Source of the DNA: Datisca glomerata
Taxonomy: Eukaryota > Streptophyta > Magnoliopsida > Cucurbitales > Datiscaceae
Length of the DNA stretch: 64,000 nt
Direction of reading: 5' to 3'
Assembly (NCBI GenBank): GCA_003255025.1
Contig: QANY01002415.1
Span: 186,001-250,000, forward strand
Below the pieces are notes generated by a model. It was not told the origin of the DNA, did no database searches, and saw only the letters and a list, made by a program, of their open reading frames with translations. The first letter of the stretch is position 1. Each line of letters starts with the position of its first letter. Of this stretch, positions 47,036 to 58,090 are shown in pieces. The position numbers and the translations under genes are program-made.

Positions 47036-47295
47036 AAAAAGAACTTGTCCACGGGCTTAGCCAGTTCAGGCTCGCGGGTTGGACGAGTCGGGCAAGGCCG
47101 AGCCATGTATCTAGTCTGGGCCGGGCCGAGCCATGTATCTAGCCTGGGCCGGGTTGAGCCATATGGAAAAACTTCTAGGCCTGTGCAGGCCCAGGCTTGG
47201 CCCGCGGGCCTTAATTGGCCCGATATTGTTCATACGTGGTTCAGTTCAGCTGCTTTCACGGCCAAACTAGCCCACTTGCCACCTCTACTAGGAAC

Positions 47296-48900
47296 CACCT
47301 CGGGATGAACCATGCTGACATCAAGGCTTGTCACAGTATCAAGTACCACTTCCCCGCGATCCTACGGGACAATATCGCCCTCATTCTCAGATGGAGATGT
47401 TAGGTCTGCCTCGGTGAGGGTGGTATGGAGTCTAGACCTATAGGAGAAGTTATCGCGGTGTTCGTAGAGGTATCTAAGCTGAGCCATGTCATCTCCCTCC
47501 ACCCTTACCTTCTTCGGGCAAAAATTTGGTAAAGGCTTAACATACTCCCTGTGGGTGACCTGAGGAGGTGAAGAAAATCCACGTGAAGGTCTTGTAAAGC
47601 TGCTAAAACTGATAACAACAGGTTTATAGGTCAGGGGTGACCCACCAAGGCCATCAGAGGTGTTGTCTACTGGTAGAGGGGCGTGAGATGGGCAGCCAGC
47701 GGCATCAAGGGTGTTGTCGATCTGCTAGGGGCATGATGGGACCTTCCAAAACGGCCTCTGCTTTTTGACACAAGGGAAGGATCCCCAAGCTTTTCCCTCT
47801 TCCTCTTCTTAGATACATTCACCTGCTTTTTGGCCTTAGATCCACCTGAGGAAATAAACACAGATATAAGTTGCTTACTAAGAAGTCATCTGTAAAGACA
47901 TAACAAAAAAGAAAGCGATGAATAAATAAGTTATTTACTAAGTGTTAAAAGTATACCCCGACGCATGCGGACAACAGCAGTGAGCGACAACTTTAATTTT
48001 ATTAGGTTACGCTCGTTCAGAAGGTTTGAATACCTTTGTCTCTCCAGTGGAATTTGGAATACCGATTCGATATGCTTGGACATCGCGCCATTTAACTTAG
48101 GGGTCGGGCGATAGCTTTTCATCCCTACGATCATAAAAATATAAGGAATAACTCCAACAGTAACTATGTGCATATTTGTATATATGTATAAATATGTTAA
48201 GATGGAATAATGTGGGAGTAAACCTGCAAAGAACCTCCCGAGAGAGGACCCTGCCTTTTTGGTCCACTTGCCACTAGCAAAAAAACTAGTGGTCCTTAGT
48301 TTCTCTATTGTTGGATGGTAAATTAAGCAAGGGTCCCCAAGAGGGCTCAAGTAAAATAGCCTCCCTACTCTACATTTGAGATGAAATAGATCATGTAGTA
48401 CCTTGAAATTAAGGGGAGCTTTAGAATGACTATCCATATCACATATACTCCTAAGATGTTCCTGCAAGAGTTAGGAAGAAGCTGACATGGGGCACAATGT
48501 AACCTCCTAAGGGCTAGCCTCGCTATATCAGGAAGGGGGAGCAGGTGCCCAACCTTAATGTGGGACTAACAAAAAGTAATCTCATCGTTGGGAGGGGCGC
48601 TAGCTAGCTCGCTGGGACGAGGAAGTTGTAGTGTGATTGAATCAAGAATGGAGTACTTCTCCCTATGCTTATCAAGATGTTGCTGAGTCATGGTCCTCAG
48701 AGCAACACCAATCGTATAAGTCTCTCTCGTGTTTGAGTGGAAGGCTTAGATCGCCTCAGGTAACGTGACCATTATGACCCCTACAACAAAGTACATGTCC
48801 TTTCACTTAGCCTATTCATATGCGGATAGGCTAGGACAGTCATGTCATATCAACTTAAAAATTAGCTAAACCCCCCAAGTCCTGTCTAGGGATATTATGG
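47296..48900 (-). pseudogene. Antisense gene of element C, 5' part ('putative gypsy-type transposon' family)
   Basis: Minus strand. Near 48565-48490 the frame reads KVGHLLPLPDIARLALRR then LHCAPCQLLPNS, matching the 'PLHPF...LL..L..AP.QL.PN.W' block of the plant family annotated as putative gypsy-type transposon (PF04195). 48467-47931 continues (ICDMDSHSKAP, RVGRLFYLSP, FFASGKWTKKAG). Two GT..AG intervals interrupt the similarity (48223-48125 and 47956-47846). A basic, probably nuclear-targeting stretch KKRKREK follows at about 47810-47790, then low-complexity sequence. Function unknown in the family. Confidence 0.65.
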
Positions 48901-48909
48901 ACATCGAGG

Positions 48910-48923
48910 AGTTGGGGGGTAAC
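48910..48923 (+). other. Polypurine tract of element C
   Basis: AGTTGGGGGGTAAC lies directly upstream of the 3' LTR start TGTTATACCC, the expected position for plus-strand priming. Confidence 0.75.
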
Positions 48924-49828
48924 TGTTATACCCATTTTTTAGATATTGAAAAAGTCTCAAGACCGGGCACCGCGAGTAACCCAAACTCAAGACCAAATCC
49001 ATCAAAGAGTCCTGAGGCCACCCCGTGGGCACCCATCGGGGGCAACCCAAAGACACCCCTCATGGGCAACCCGAGGCCAACCCCTCAGGGACAACTCTGA
49101 GGCCACCCATAAGGGGGACTCCGAGGCCGCCCCCTCGAGGGTCGTGGATGGTGTTTGTATAAATCATTTTCTATTTTGACTGAGTTCTGATAGAGATGTT
49201 GTAGTTGAAGAGGAACTCACGGGGGAATCTCCCACCTCAGTTCACTTGGGTCGAGATAGCAGCTTGCAGGGTGTCATCGTATACATTTAATACATCTAAA
49301 CCAATTAGGGATAAAGTATGAGACAAAGCATGAAGCTCACCGCCCAAGGAGTCAGTCAACCTGTGCTAAGTAGGGTGTCATCGTAAGCATTTATTATGGT
49401 CGGTCCGATAGAGGCCTAGGAGGAACATTGTGGGATATGAGGACATGCTATCCTGACACCCGAGGTCATCACCTTATACCTAATACCCCACCAAGCCAAT
49501 GAGAGAAGCCTGAAGCCGTGTGTTGGTTCAAGGAGGTACTCCATTGGAGGACATGGCTGCTAGTGTACAAAGACCAACCCAGCCGCAAAGCTTGCTTCCC
49601 ACTATAAATATCCTAGTAAATGCACTTTCAAAAGAATGCAACAACTTCAAACTACTTCACTACTTTGCTCTCTTTCATCCCTTTTGACTTAAGCTTCATA
49701 GGGGTAAAGAGGAGACCACCCCTTTCTTCCTTGGTCTCCTACTTTACCTTCCTCAATTGCAGGTCTAGAGAGTGAATCGGCACATACATTGTTGGCCTGA
49801 TCCCATCCCTGAGATTTAGTCGCCAACA
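48924..49828 (+). repeat. 3' LTR of gypsy element C
   Basis: TGTTATACCC...CGCCAACA, 905 bp, pairs with 36941-37847. A TATA-like ctataaatat lies at about 49614-49623. GTAGT follows at 49829-49833. Confidence 0.93.
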
Positions 49829-49833
49829 GTAGT

Positions 49834-50528
49834 GAAGAGAAAAAATTAATTAATTATTATTTTCTAATATTGGATAATTAGTTTAATTAATTAATTGATA
49901 GAGATCAATTTAGTTTATTAATTTAGATTGATGAATTTGGACATACATATTGGCACTAGTGAGATGTAAAGTTTTGACAATTACAGTAAGGGGTTGGAAA
50001 TTTATAGTATATGGGTATATGTGTAAATTTTGTAATATTTATATAAGGGATGGTATTAGGGTTGCCTCCTTAAGTGTGTTGACACAAACCTGATCACGAT
50101 ATGTGATTACACAGAGTAAAGAAAATAGTTTTTCTCTCCCCTCCTTGTTGCCGCTGAAATCTAGAGGAAGAAGATACAAATTTATTTTGTTTTTTACTTT
50201 GAGCGCCCACACTCAATTCCTAACGACATCCTATTGAGATATACTTTTGAATTTTACGAGTGGTTATTGGTGTGAAGATTGATTCAAGTTCTACAAAGAA
50301 CGAAGAACGTAAGACAATTAATAGGATTCCACCAAGTCAGAACATCTCCGATACAAGAAAGGTATGATATTATTTCCTCCTCTTCTAAATACGTCAATCT
50401 AGATATGCATGATCATAAAATATTTTATATTTAATATGATTAAATAGTTTATGTGATTTTTTTATTTTCTGTCCATGAACCGTTCGTGGTACATTGTTTT
50501 CCCTCAAATTTTTAAAACCAATCCAACA
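49834..50528 (+). repeat. 5' LTR of copia D, second part
   Basis: Resumes the LTR interrupted at 36940. It matches solo LTR positions from about 6885 to 7616 and ends CCAACA next to the primer-binding site. Confidence 0.92.
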
Positions 50529-50548
50529 ATTGGTATCAGAGCCTTGGG
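50529..50548 (+). other. Primer-binding site of copia D
   Basis: ATTGGTATCAGAGCCTTGGG contains TGGTATCAGAGC, the standard copia site complementary to the 3' end of initiator methionine tRNA. Confidence 0.95.
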
Positions 50549-52288
50549 TTCTTGATTGTGCATATTTAGTAATCAGGCGTATGTATCAATAGATGTTGTG
50601 ATATTGACATATATTTTTTGCATGATTGATTTAAAGTATGTTTCAATGTATTTTATGAATGGATCGATAGATTGGCTCTAGGTGTTTATTTTCAATTTTA
50701 GAATTGATGTACGCCAAGATTGAGGCATATAATTTGATATAATTTAATTTTTGCAAAAATTTTATCTTTAAATTCCATGTAAATCTGTCATCGTGAGAAA
50801 AGTCACCGTTCATTGCCACCACTCACCGTCGTCACTGCCGTTCACCATCGCAGCTTGCCACCCCACTGTGCCGTCTCTTGCTGCCCTACACTTCTATTTT
50901 CCGTTGGCGCTCTCTACCGTAGGTTTCCTAATTATGGTTTAGGAAACCATAGGAATTAGGAAACCTTAAGGTTTTGGAGACTTTAGGGTTTAGGAAATCT
51001 TGAGGTTTTTGAAACTTTAGGGTTTAGAAAACTTTGAGTTTTTGGAAACTTTAGCATTAAGGAAACCTTGACTTTTTGAAAACTTTAGGGTTTAAGAAAC
51101 CTTGAGGTATTGGTAATTTTAAGGTTTAGGGAACCTTGAGATTTTGGAAACTTTTGGTTTTAGGAAACCTGAGGGTTTTGCGCAATCGTCCCTAAGAAAA
51201 TGATTTTTATTTAATTCGGTAATTTTTCAACACTGGTTAATTAGAATTTATTTTATTAATTTTTTTTTAAAAATAAATCAATTGATTAATTTACTTGGTA
51301 CTTTATGTATCAAAGTAAAAATTGTTTGAAAATTAACTTCCAAATTTAAATTTGAATTTTGAAAATGGGACTGAACTATTGTAAAGAGTTACAAATCGAT
51401 GAGACTTTTTGAAGGAGAAAAAGAAGATTACAGATGCCATGAAGATTAATATTTAAATTATTATAATTTATTTATTATTCTTTTTATGGTCTGTAATTAG
51501 AAATGAGGTATAGGGAGGTTAATTTTGAATGTATGATTTATTATAAATGTCGTATCATTATATAACATATCATATAAAGATAGCGATATGCCAATATCAA
51601 AATTCCATGCGGCATGTACATGCATCATTGTAGTTTAAATTTATAATGAGTTATAATTTAAATACAATGTGAATTTTATAAAAGTTATAAATTTAAATTT
51701 TATAAAAGTTTATAATTTTCAAAACTTGTTTTTCAAATTTATAAAAAGTTATATATGTTTTAAAAGGCAAAGAAAAATCTATTTTTCCAAAAACCAAGTG
51801 GGATGCTCGTTTACGTTGAAACACTCCCAAGGTCCTCAACATAAACTTGATTGTGGCACGAGGAATGGTTTAAATATACCGTAGCGGCCCTCTCTTCAAT
51901 TGGGGAAACTTTGAAATCTTATCACTTTGAGTCATTGAGTTCCTTAAGAAGCTAAAGCTTGTAAAGGAAGTGGTGAGGCATGACCGTTCGTAGACAGAAT
52001 GTTAGTTCATGGCAACCTTTAAAATCGATGCGTTGGTTAAACACTTAGGCTGAAGCACATTGGAATCCTTCATAATGGCTAGTCAATGGGGCCAATATGA
52101 GCAAAACCATTGGTGATTGGTTAAGCTAGATGTAGTGACATCTTGAGAAGCGTTAACCAAACGAGAGGAGTCTTGATGCGATATTAGGTAGCTTGGACGT
52201 TGTCTTTAGATGAGACAAGCTATCGTTGTCGACAGTAACATCATGGGAGAAATATTTTTTATTGGATTTTTAAATATTTAAGTATTTG
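50549..52288. other. Long untranslated leader of copia D
   Basis: About 1.7 kb between primer-binding site and gag without recognised coding sequence. Contains a short C-rich block (50800-50930), an inverted repeat GGTTTCCTAA / TTAGGAAACC at about 50930-50956 and the 34-bp array below. Confidence 0.6.
50960..51180 (+). repeat. 34-bp tandem array with telomere-like motif
   Basis: About 6.5 degenerate copies of a 34-bp unit (gaaaccttgaggttttgg + aaactttagggtttag). Most copies contain TTTAGGG, the plant telomere heptamer, once. It is not a telomere tract because the heptamer is not tandem. Confidence 0.88.
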
Positions 52289-53142
52289 CATCATGCATCA
52301 TACTTTCCTAAGTTATCCCAACTCTCAACTATCTTAAACGCGAACAAATATACTGGTGAAAATTACATGGATTTTGGAAACATAATCTGGATATCGTGCT
52401 GACGGTAGAAAAGCACAAGTTTGTGCTCACCCCCCATTTTCCCCTTGAGGCTATCGTTGAATCGAATCAACACTACTACAGTTTCACTTTTTTACGACGC
52501 GCGTGAAAAATGAAAAATGACGGGAAAAAAATATTAGCCGTCATTTTTATTACCTTTTAAAATATATTACGACGGTGGGTAGACAAGCTGCGAGGTAAAA
52601 TGATGGCATGGCGGGATGTCTAATCCCGTGGTATTAGTAGGGTGCATAAAACGATGAGGCTTTGAAGCCCTGTCATTTTATCCAAAATAAAATAATGGAA
52701 CGATGGGGATTTGAAGCCCCGTCGTGTTCAATTCCACTAAACAAATGACGGGGTGCAGATGACCCATCATTTTCAATACCACTACAAAAATGACAGGGTT
52801 ATGTATCACATCACATCTTTGAATCAAGACGATGGGACCACGATGCCCCGTCGTATTTGGCAAACAAAAGAACTTACTTTCACCCCTGAAAGAAGTGCCT
52901 TCACTCCTACTCTCTTTTCTGTTTCATTCTCTCTTTCACTCGCGTATATGCCTTATCCTCTTCTTCATCTCCAACCTCGCCGTGATTTCCCGCCGACTCC
53001 CACCTTAAAGGTCCGCCTTCTCTCTTTTGAAAGCTCTTTATTTTCAACCACAAAACTGTCATTCTTAGTTGCAATGCTTCTCCTCGGATATGATTTCTTA
53101 TGCACTCATTTGCTTATTTTCACTTAAGGTATGTGTCTCTCT

Positions 53143-53146
53143 CTTT

Positions 53147-53177
<31 letters not shown>
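53143..53177 (+). repeat. (CT)n microsatellite inside the CACTA element
   Basis: Interrupted CT run. A second one is at about 53778-53804. Confidence 0.85.
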
Positions 53178-54864
53178 ATATTTATAAATCTCATTGAGTT
53201 TCGATTTGGGGTTAGGGCTCGCACGTCTGTAGTGAAAACCATAATTTTGAAACTAAAATATCCCCTTTTCTTCTTTCCTCTTATAATTGAACCTCTCCAT
53301 CTCCCACACTGTTTTCATTTTATGTAGTTACATCTTAAAGATCCCAGAAATGAATCTATTTCCTTGTTAATATCATTGATCATTAAAGGTTCACATTGAA
53401 TCGACAATTACGGTTCAAAAAATGGAAGATTCTCAGAATGTGAGCTTACATTTTCCCTTTTCTATTTGATTTCCTCTTTGTTCATATCATTGCATTCTAC
53501 TTTGTTTACTCTCATTCCATTTCCATTTTCTTGTTTTGTATAACCGTTTAACTATTTCACTCTCTGTATGCTTTCACTTTCCATAACTGATAGATTAATC
53601 TTCAAAGAGGCTAATTGCTTTTACATCAGTGAGTTGGGTTTCAAAAATAGAAGAATCTCAATATTGTGGTCAACTTACTTTCCCCCTCTCTCTTTAATTT
53701 CCTCTTTGCTAATCATTAAATTCTACTTTATATTCCCCCATTCTAATTTGATTTCATTTTTAGGCTTAATCGTTCATCTCTCTCTCTCTCTCTCTCTCTC
53801 TCCCTCTCCCCATTTAGGTACCTCACTAGCCCAACCTCATTCTCCCTCTTGGGGCTTGCACAAATCTGAGAAATGAGAAGGGATTTTGGTTTTTGATCTC
53901 ACTCTTCCTTCATTTTGGATTGAATATGAGGTATGTGTACACCAAATATATATCCCGTCTGTTTGTTCTTATTTGTAATTGATTTTTATGGTTTCCGTCT
54001 AATTTACATAATTGCTTTCTAGTTTTTAGGGTAGAGAGAAAGTTATTGAGTTTCTTTACATGTAAGATTTGACTATCACAACTACTTTAATTTTTATTGA
54101 GTAATTAGTGTACATTAAATAGTCTTACACTGTTTTAATTGTTCCTCCCTTTTTCTCTTATCACAATCTTCTTTGTTTCATACAGACAAGTGTAAATCTA
54201 ACAGAATAGAGTAACAAAGTATTGAATTTGGATCAATGGAAGTGAAATGTAAAAGCTTGATCAATGAAAAAGTTGTTGCTTACAAAACCCCAACGCGGGA
54301 AATGAAAAAGTTGGATCAATGGAAGATGTTACTTACATTTATTTCTCATTAGTAGTTGAAATGTAATTTTTTTTCATGACCAATTGTGACTTGCTAGAAA
54401 AAACTAATATTAGTGATGTTTAATATGCTCTCAAAAAGTTAATTTTGGATAAATAGAAAGTCAATTATATCAACTAATGAACTGCTATATGTTATACAGA
54501 CATTGGCTTTAGGAATATAATTTCATCTTTCTGAATTCTGATGGTGGATTCTCAAGTATCTATCATTCAACCAATTTCAAGTGTGGACATGCTATTCTTT
54601 CTATATTTTCTCATTTCTATCTGAAGGAAATCATGAATGTTGTTAACTTGATAGGGATTGACTTAGCTGGAATTAGCACTGTAGGTAGTGTAAGTGGACT
54701 GTTTTGTTAGTTATGTGGTAGCCATGGTAGGTTTTGGATTCATAACAGTTGAGTTTATGGACTTTTGCAAAAGTATTACGTCTAAGATAGAAATTATAGT
54801 TAACATCCAAGGTTTTAGCTGAAAACCTGTTATTTAGATTTTGTTAAATATATCTTGAAGGTCC

Positions 54865-55034
54865 TTATGAGAATTCAACGCTTTATAAAACACCACTACC
54901 AACGTCTCCTACCATGAAACCATGATTAAACTTAGGTATAATCATATGATGACTTTATGAGAATTCAATGCCCTATAAAACACCACCACCAACGTCTCCT
55001 ACTTTGAAACCAGGATTAAACTTAGGTATAATCG
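54865..55034 (+). repeat. 90-bp tandem duplication inside the CACTA element
   Basis: The copy starting at 54865 and the copy starting at 54955 align with few differences (ttatgagaattcaa..., ...attaaacttaggtataatc). The offset is exactly 90 bp. Confidence 0.9.
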
Positions 55035-55365
55035 ATTGGTTCTGAACTTTTCACTTAAATTTTCACTTACAATTTTCCTTTGTACTCTTTCATTCTATAT
55101 GTATATATATGTCATGTATTCTGTATGTTTATTTGATATTGTATCCTAAGAGAAAATAGATAGTACCCAGTCATGAATGGAATTGGAACTAAGAAATTAT
55201 ATTAATTTATGTCATTTAGGTTCTCTATCCGCATATCATGATTTGAAGGAGTTATTTTAGGTTTAGTTCTATTTCTTGTGGTATGTAACATCAAGTCCAG
55301 AATAGAGCTTTAAATGTTGTGATGAATTTTATGATTATGTTTTTTAAATATTAACCAGTAAAGAA

Positions 55366-55593
55366 ATGCGCTTTATTTGTTCACATGATATCACTGCTTT
55401 GGCCAAAAGTTTTCATTTTCATGATGTGATACAGTTTATGCATGGCGAAAGTGAGCTTGCATTAGTGGCAATCATCAAATTTTTATTGAAATCGGCTGAA
55501 GAGGTCCATGAGTACCGACAATTGCATACCCAACACCTTGAAGAAATTTCTAGGATAGCTTTCTTAGAATTATTAATTGTTGTAATTATGTGA
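55366..55593 (+). CDS. Open frame inside the CACTA element, function unknown
   Basis: 75 codons with balanced composition (MRFICSHDITALAKSFHFHD... ending LELLIVVIM) and a hydrophobic C-terminal end. I do not recognise a family. It could be an exon of captured host sequence; no initiating context or splice structure supports a full gene. Possibly chance. Confidence 0.2.
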   Translation: MRFICSHDITALAKSFHFHDVIQFMHGESELALVAIIKFLLKSAEEVHEYRQLHTQHLEEISRIAFLELLIVVIM

Positions 55594-56849
55594 TAGTACT
55601 TACTATACATTGAATGAATTACGTGAAATTTTGAAGTCTTATATGAAATCTTTATATGATGAGTATAGTAGATTATGGTCATTGTCATTTAGAGCTTTAT
55701 ATTTTTATGATGGTATCCAAAACTTGTATGACATTATATGGATTTTATGCGACAAAATTATATTAGTACTACAATTAGTTTTTATGATGGCTTTTTAAAT
55801 AATCGTCGTGAAAAGTCTATTATTGGCGACGATGCTATAATTTTTTTACGACGGCTGATCAATGCATCATCATGAAAATTATATTTTTAATGACAATTTG
55901 TCTGTGGTGGGTCAATGGACCGTTGTAAAAAAACCTAAATTTATGCGGTACTTTCTTTTATTACGAAAGTGTTGCCAGTCGTAAAAATTGTATATTCACG
56001 GCGGTTGGTATGCCAACCATCATGAAATTGTACCCGTCGTGAAGAATCAATGATCTTTTACGACACATTTTTACACGACGGGTATGTATCCGTCGTCAAT
56101 TGTCTTTCACGATAGGGATGCCCCGTCGTGAAAAATGATTTTTGTAGTAGTGCAAGAGGAAAATGATGCTTATTCTTCTTGGTTATGTTTTGATGAGATT
56201 GCAATGTGTTACATCTTGGCTTCTGTTAGCAATGCGTTGCAACAATGTCATCTGAACATGGAAACTATCGTTGATATGATGTTAAACATAATCAAAATGT
56301 TTGGAGATTAGGCTCGTCAAGCCAAACTATCTGTTGTGCGAAATTTCATGTACTGCATGATGAAACTTGGAACTCCCGTCAGAGAACATATGGCGCTGAT
56401 AATTAGTTATCTGGATGAGATGGAGATCATGGGTGCTAAGATAGATAGCAAGACACAAGTTGATATGATTCTTGAGATTCTTCATGTCACTTTTGAGAAC
56501 TTCAAACTTAATTATTCGATGAATAAGTTGAGGTACTCACTTCCTGAGCTGATGAAAGAACTACAAGCTGCTGAGACCTTATTTCTGAAGGGTAAGAGGA
56601 AGACTAGAGAGAAAAACTTTACTGAAAGCACGCCTTCTATACAAAAAGAAACACATGAGAGGTCCGAAGAAGGCTAAGAAACAGAACTTGAAAGCAGCGA
56701 AAGGTAAGGGCACTGCAAAAGTGGACAAGTCGGAATACAAGTGTCATCATTGTGGAGCCATTGGCCATTAGAAATTTAACTGCCCAGACTATCTCCAGTA
56801 GTAGAGATCTAAAGGTATAGTACTTTTTACTGAGCTGACTTTATTTTTT

Positions 56850-57215
56850 CGTGGATTGTAGACTCTGCAGCTACTAACCATATCTATTGTTCCCTGCAGG
56901 GGTTTTGGGTGATTAGAAGGCTTGACGAGGGTGATTTCAGATTCTGTTGAGGAAATGGAGCACTAGTATCAGACGTATATGTTGGAACTATTAAATTGTC
57001 ATTCAATAATAGTTTTATGGTTTTACGTGATGTTTATTATATCATAGTTTTTGAAAAAAACCTTATTTCAGTAGCTTGTTTAATTAAGCAAAGATTCAGT
57101 TTGAATTTCATTGATAAATATATTGATATTTTTAGAAATGATTGCTTAATTACTACTACACATTTGATAAATAAACTATTTTATGTAAAAACTAACAGTT
57201 CCAATGATAAGTAGC
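56850..57215 (+). pseudogene. copia protease region (element D)
   Basis: WIVDSAATNHI (about 56856-56888) corresponds to the copia protease 'W.LDSGATNHM'. The catalytic glycine has become alanine. Downstream, RDVYYIIVFEKNLISVACLI matches the protease 'L.DVLYVP...NLISVS.L' block. A stop at 56949 separates the two parts. Confidence 0.85.
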
Positions 57216-57254
57216 AGTGATGTTAACACTAATTTACAAAGAGATAGTTAAATA

Positions 57255-58090
57255 TTGAAGTCTGACTCAACTGAACTAACCTATTTATGCCACTTACGTC
57301 TTGGCCACATTAGTCTGGACATGATTAAAAGACTTACAAAGGATGGTCCATTGCAAACTTTAAGTGTGGGATCACTACCCACATGGAAATTCTGTATGGA
57401 AGGCAAAATGACCAAGAGACACTTTTCAACGAAAGGTGAAAGAGCCACTCAATGCCTCGAATTCATACATAGTGATGTATGTGGGCCATTGAACATCCAA
57501 GTAAGAAGAGATTATGAAAACTTTGTAACCTTCAGTGATGACTACTACTCACCTTTTGGACATATTTATCTAATGTATCAAAAGTCTAAAACCTTTGAAA
57601 AGTTCAAAGACTATAAGGCTATGGTCGAAAAGCAAGTAGAGAAATAAATCAAAATGCTACGATCTAATCCTACTAGAGAGTACTTTCTATGAGAGTTTGA
57701 AGACTTTCTTAAAGAAAAAAGTATTTTTTCCCAGCTTATAGCACCTGGAACTCCAGAACATAATGATGTCAAAGAGAAGGAATCGAATTTTGTTGGATAT
57801 GGTTAGATCCATGGTGAGTTACTCATCCCTCCCAGATTCGTTTTGGGGACATGCCTTAGAAACATCAACATATATTCTAAACCAAGTTCCATCAAAGACG
57901 GTGCCTAGTACGCCATATGAAAGATGGAATGGATGAAAGTCATTCGTAAGCTTCCTTAGAATATGAGGATTCTCAGCACATGTTCTGAAACCAAAGACAA
58001 GCAAGTTGGTCAGTCAATCAGAATTATACTTGTTTATAGGATATCCCAATGGATAGATATTTTATAATCCAACTGACAAGAAAACATTCA
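57255..58090 (+). pseudogene. copia GAG-pre-integrase and integrase (element D)
   Basis: The open piece 57255-57647 has CHLRLGHISLDMIKRL..DG...CMEGKMTKRHF (zinc-binding region) then CLEFIHSDVCGPL (first catalytic D retained) and FVTFSDDYYSPFGHIYLM. Beyond the stop, RSNPTREYF replaces the usual RSDRGGEY, losing the second catalytic aspartate, and [14 protein letters not shown] replaces GTPQHNGVSERRNR. Several stops and frameshifts continue to about 58090. Inactive. Confidence 0.88.

Larger units (their letters stand above)
45447..47287 (-). mobile_element. hAT transposon, internally deleted, 8-bp target duplication
   Basis: The left end is TAGAGGTGG and the right end CCACCTCTA (9-bp inverted ends). 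They are flanked by CTAAGAAC (45439-45446) and CTAGGAAC (47288-47295), an 8-bp repeat with one mismatch. The minus strand encodes the C-terminal half of a hAT transposase. The right subterminal region has three about 25-bp repeats (ggccgagccatgtatctag, about 47090-47165). At 1841 bp it lacks the N-terminal BED-finger region. It is inserted in the antisense gene of element C. Confidence 0.9.
36941..49828 (+). mobile_element. Ty3/gypsy (Tat-type) LTR retrotransposon C with antisense gene
   Basis: LTRs of 907 and 905 bp (36941-37847, 48924-49828), both TG..CA, flanked by the 5-bp duplication GTAGT. Primer-binding site, gag, protease, reverse transcriptase, RNase H and integrase follow in gypsy order. 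No chromodomain is visible after integrase. A further 5.5 kb before the 3' LTR contains a minus-strand gene, as known in Tat-type elements. A hAT transposon (45447-47287) is inserted in that region. The LTRs differ noticeably (for example 4 of the first 20 bases), so the insertion is not recent. All genes are interrupted. Confidence 0.93.
52471..56152. mobile_element. CACTA (En/Spm) transposon, non-autonomous, target duplication CAA
   Basis: The left end is CACTACTACA and the right end TGTAGTAGTG (10 identical inverted bases, with weaker match continuing to about 29). CAA lies directly outside each end (52468-52470, 56153-56155). Subterminal regions (52490-52860 and 55800-56140) are packed with 'cgacgg / ccgtcgt' motifs in both directions, as expected for transposase binding in this superfamily. 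No transposase is recognisable in the 3682 bp. The interior has CT-rich leader-like sequence and internal duplications and may derive from captured host sequence. Confidence 0.92.
52289..56800 (+). pseudogene. copia gag remnant (element D), split by the CACTA element
   Basis: The N-terminal part lies before the CACTA element: KYTGENYMD and, after a frameshift, TVEKHKF-type sequence (about 52340-52425). The main part follows at 56156-56675 with ENDAYSSWLCFDEIA, LGTPVREHMALIISYLDEME and YSLPELMKELQAAE, typical of copia gag (UBN2-type). The zinc knuckle at 56742-56783 reads C-HH-C-GAIG-H, then a TAG stop, then KFN-C, so the CCHC pattern is present but interrupted. Stops occur at 56311 and 56674. 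Confidence 0.88.

Noticed and set aside
50960..51180. Interstitial telomere tract
   Set aside because: TTTAGGG occurs once per 34-bp unit, not in tandem.
53568..53876. 102-codon frame in the CACTA element
   Set aside because: It spans a CT microsatellite and low-complexity sequence and shows no family resemblance.
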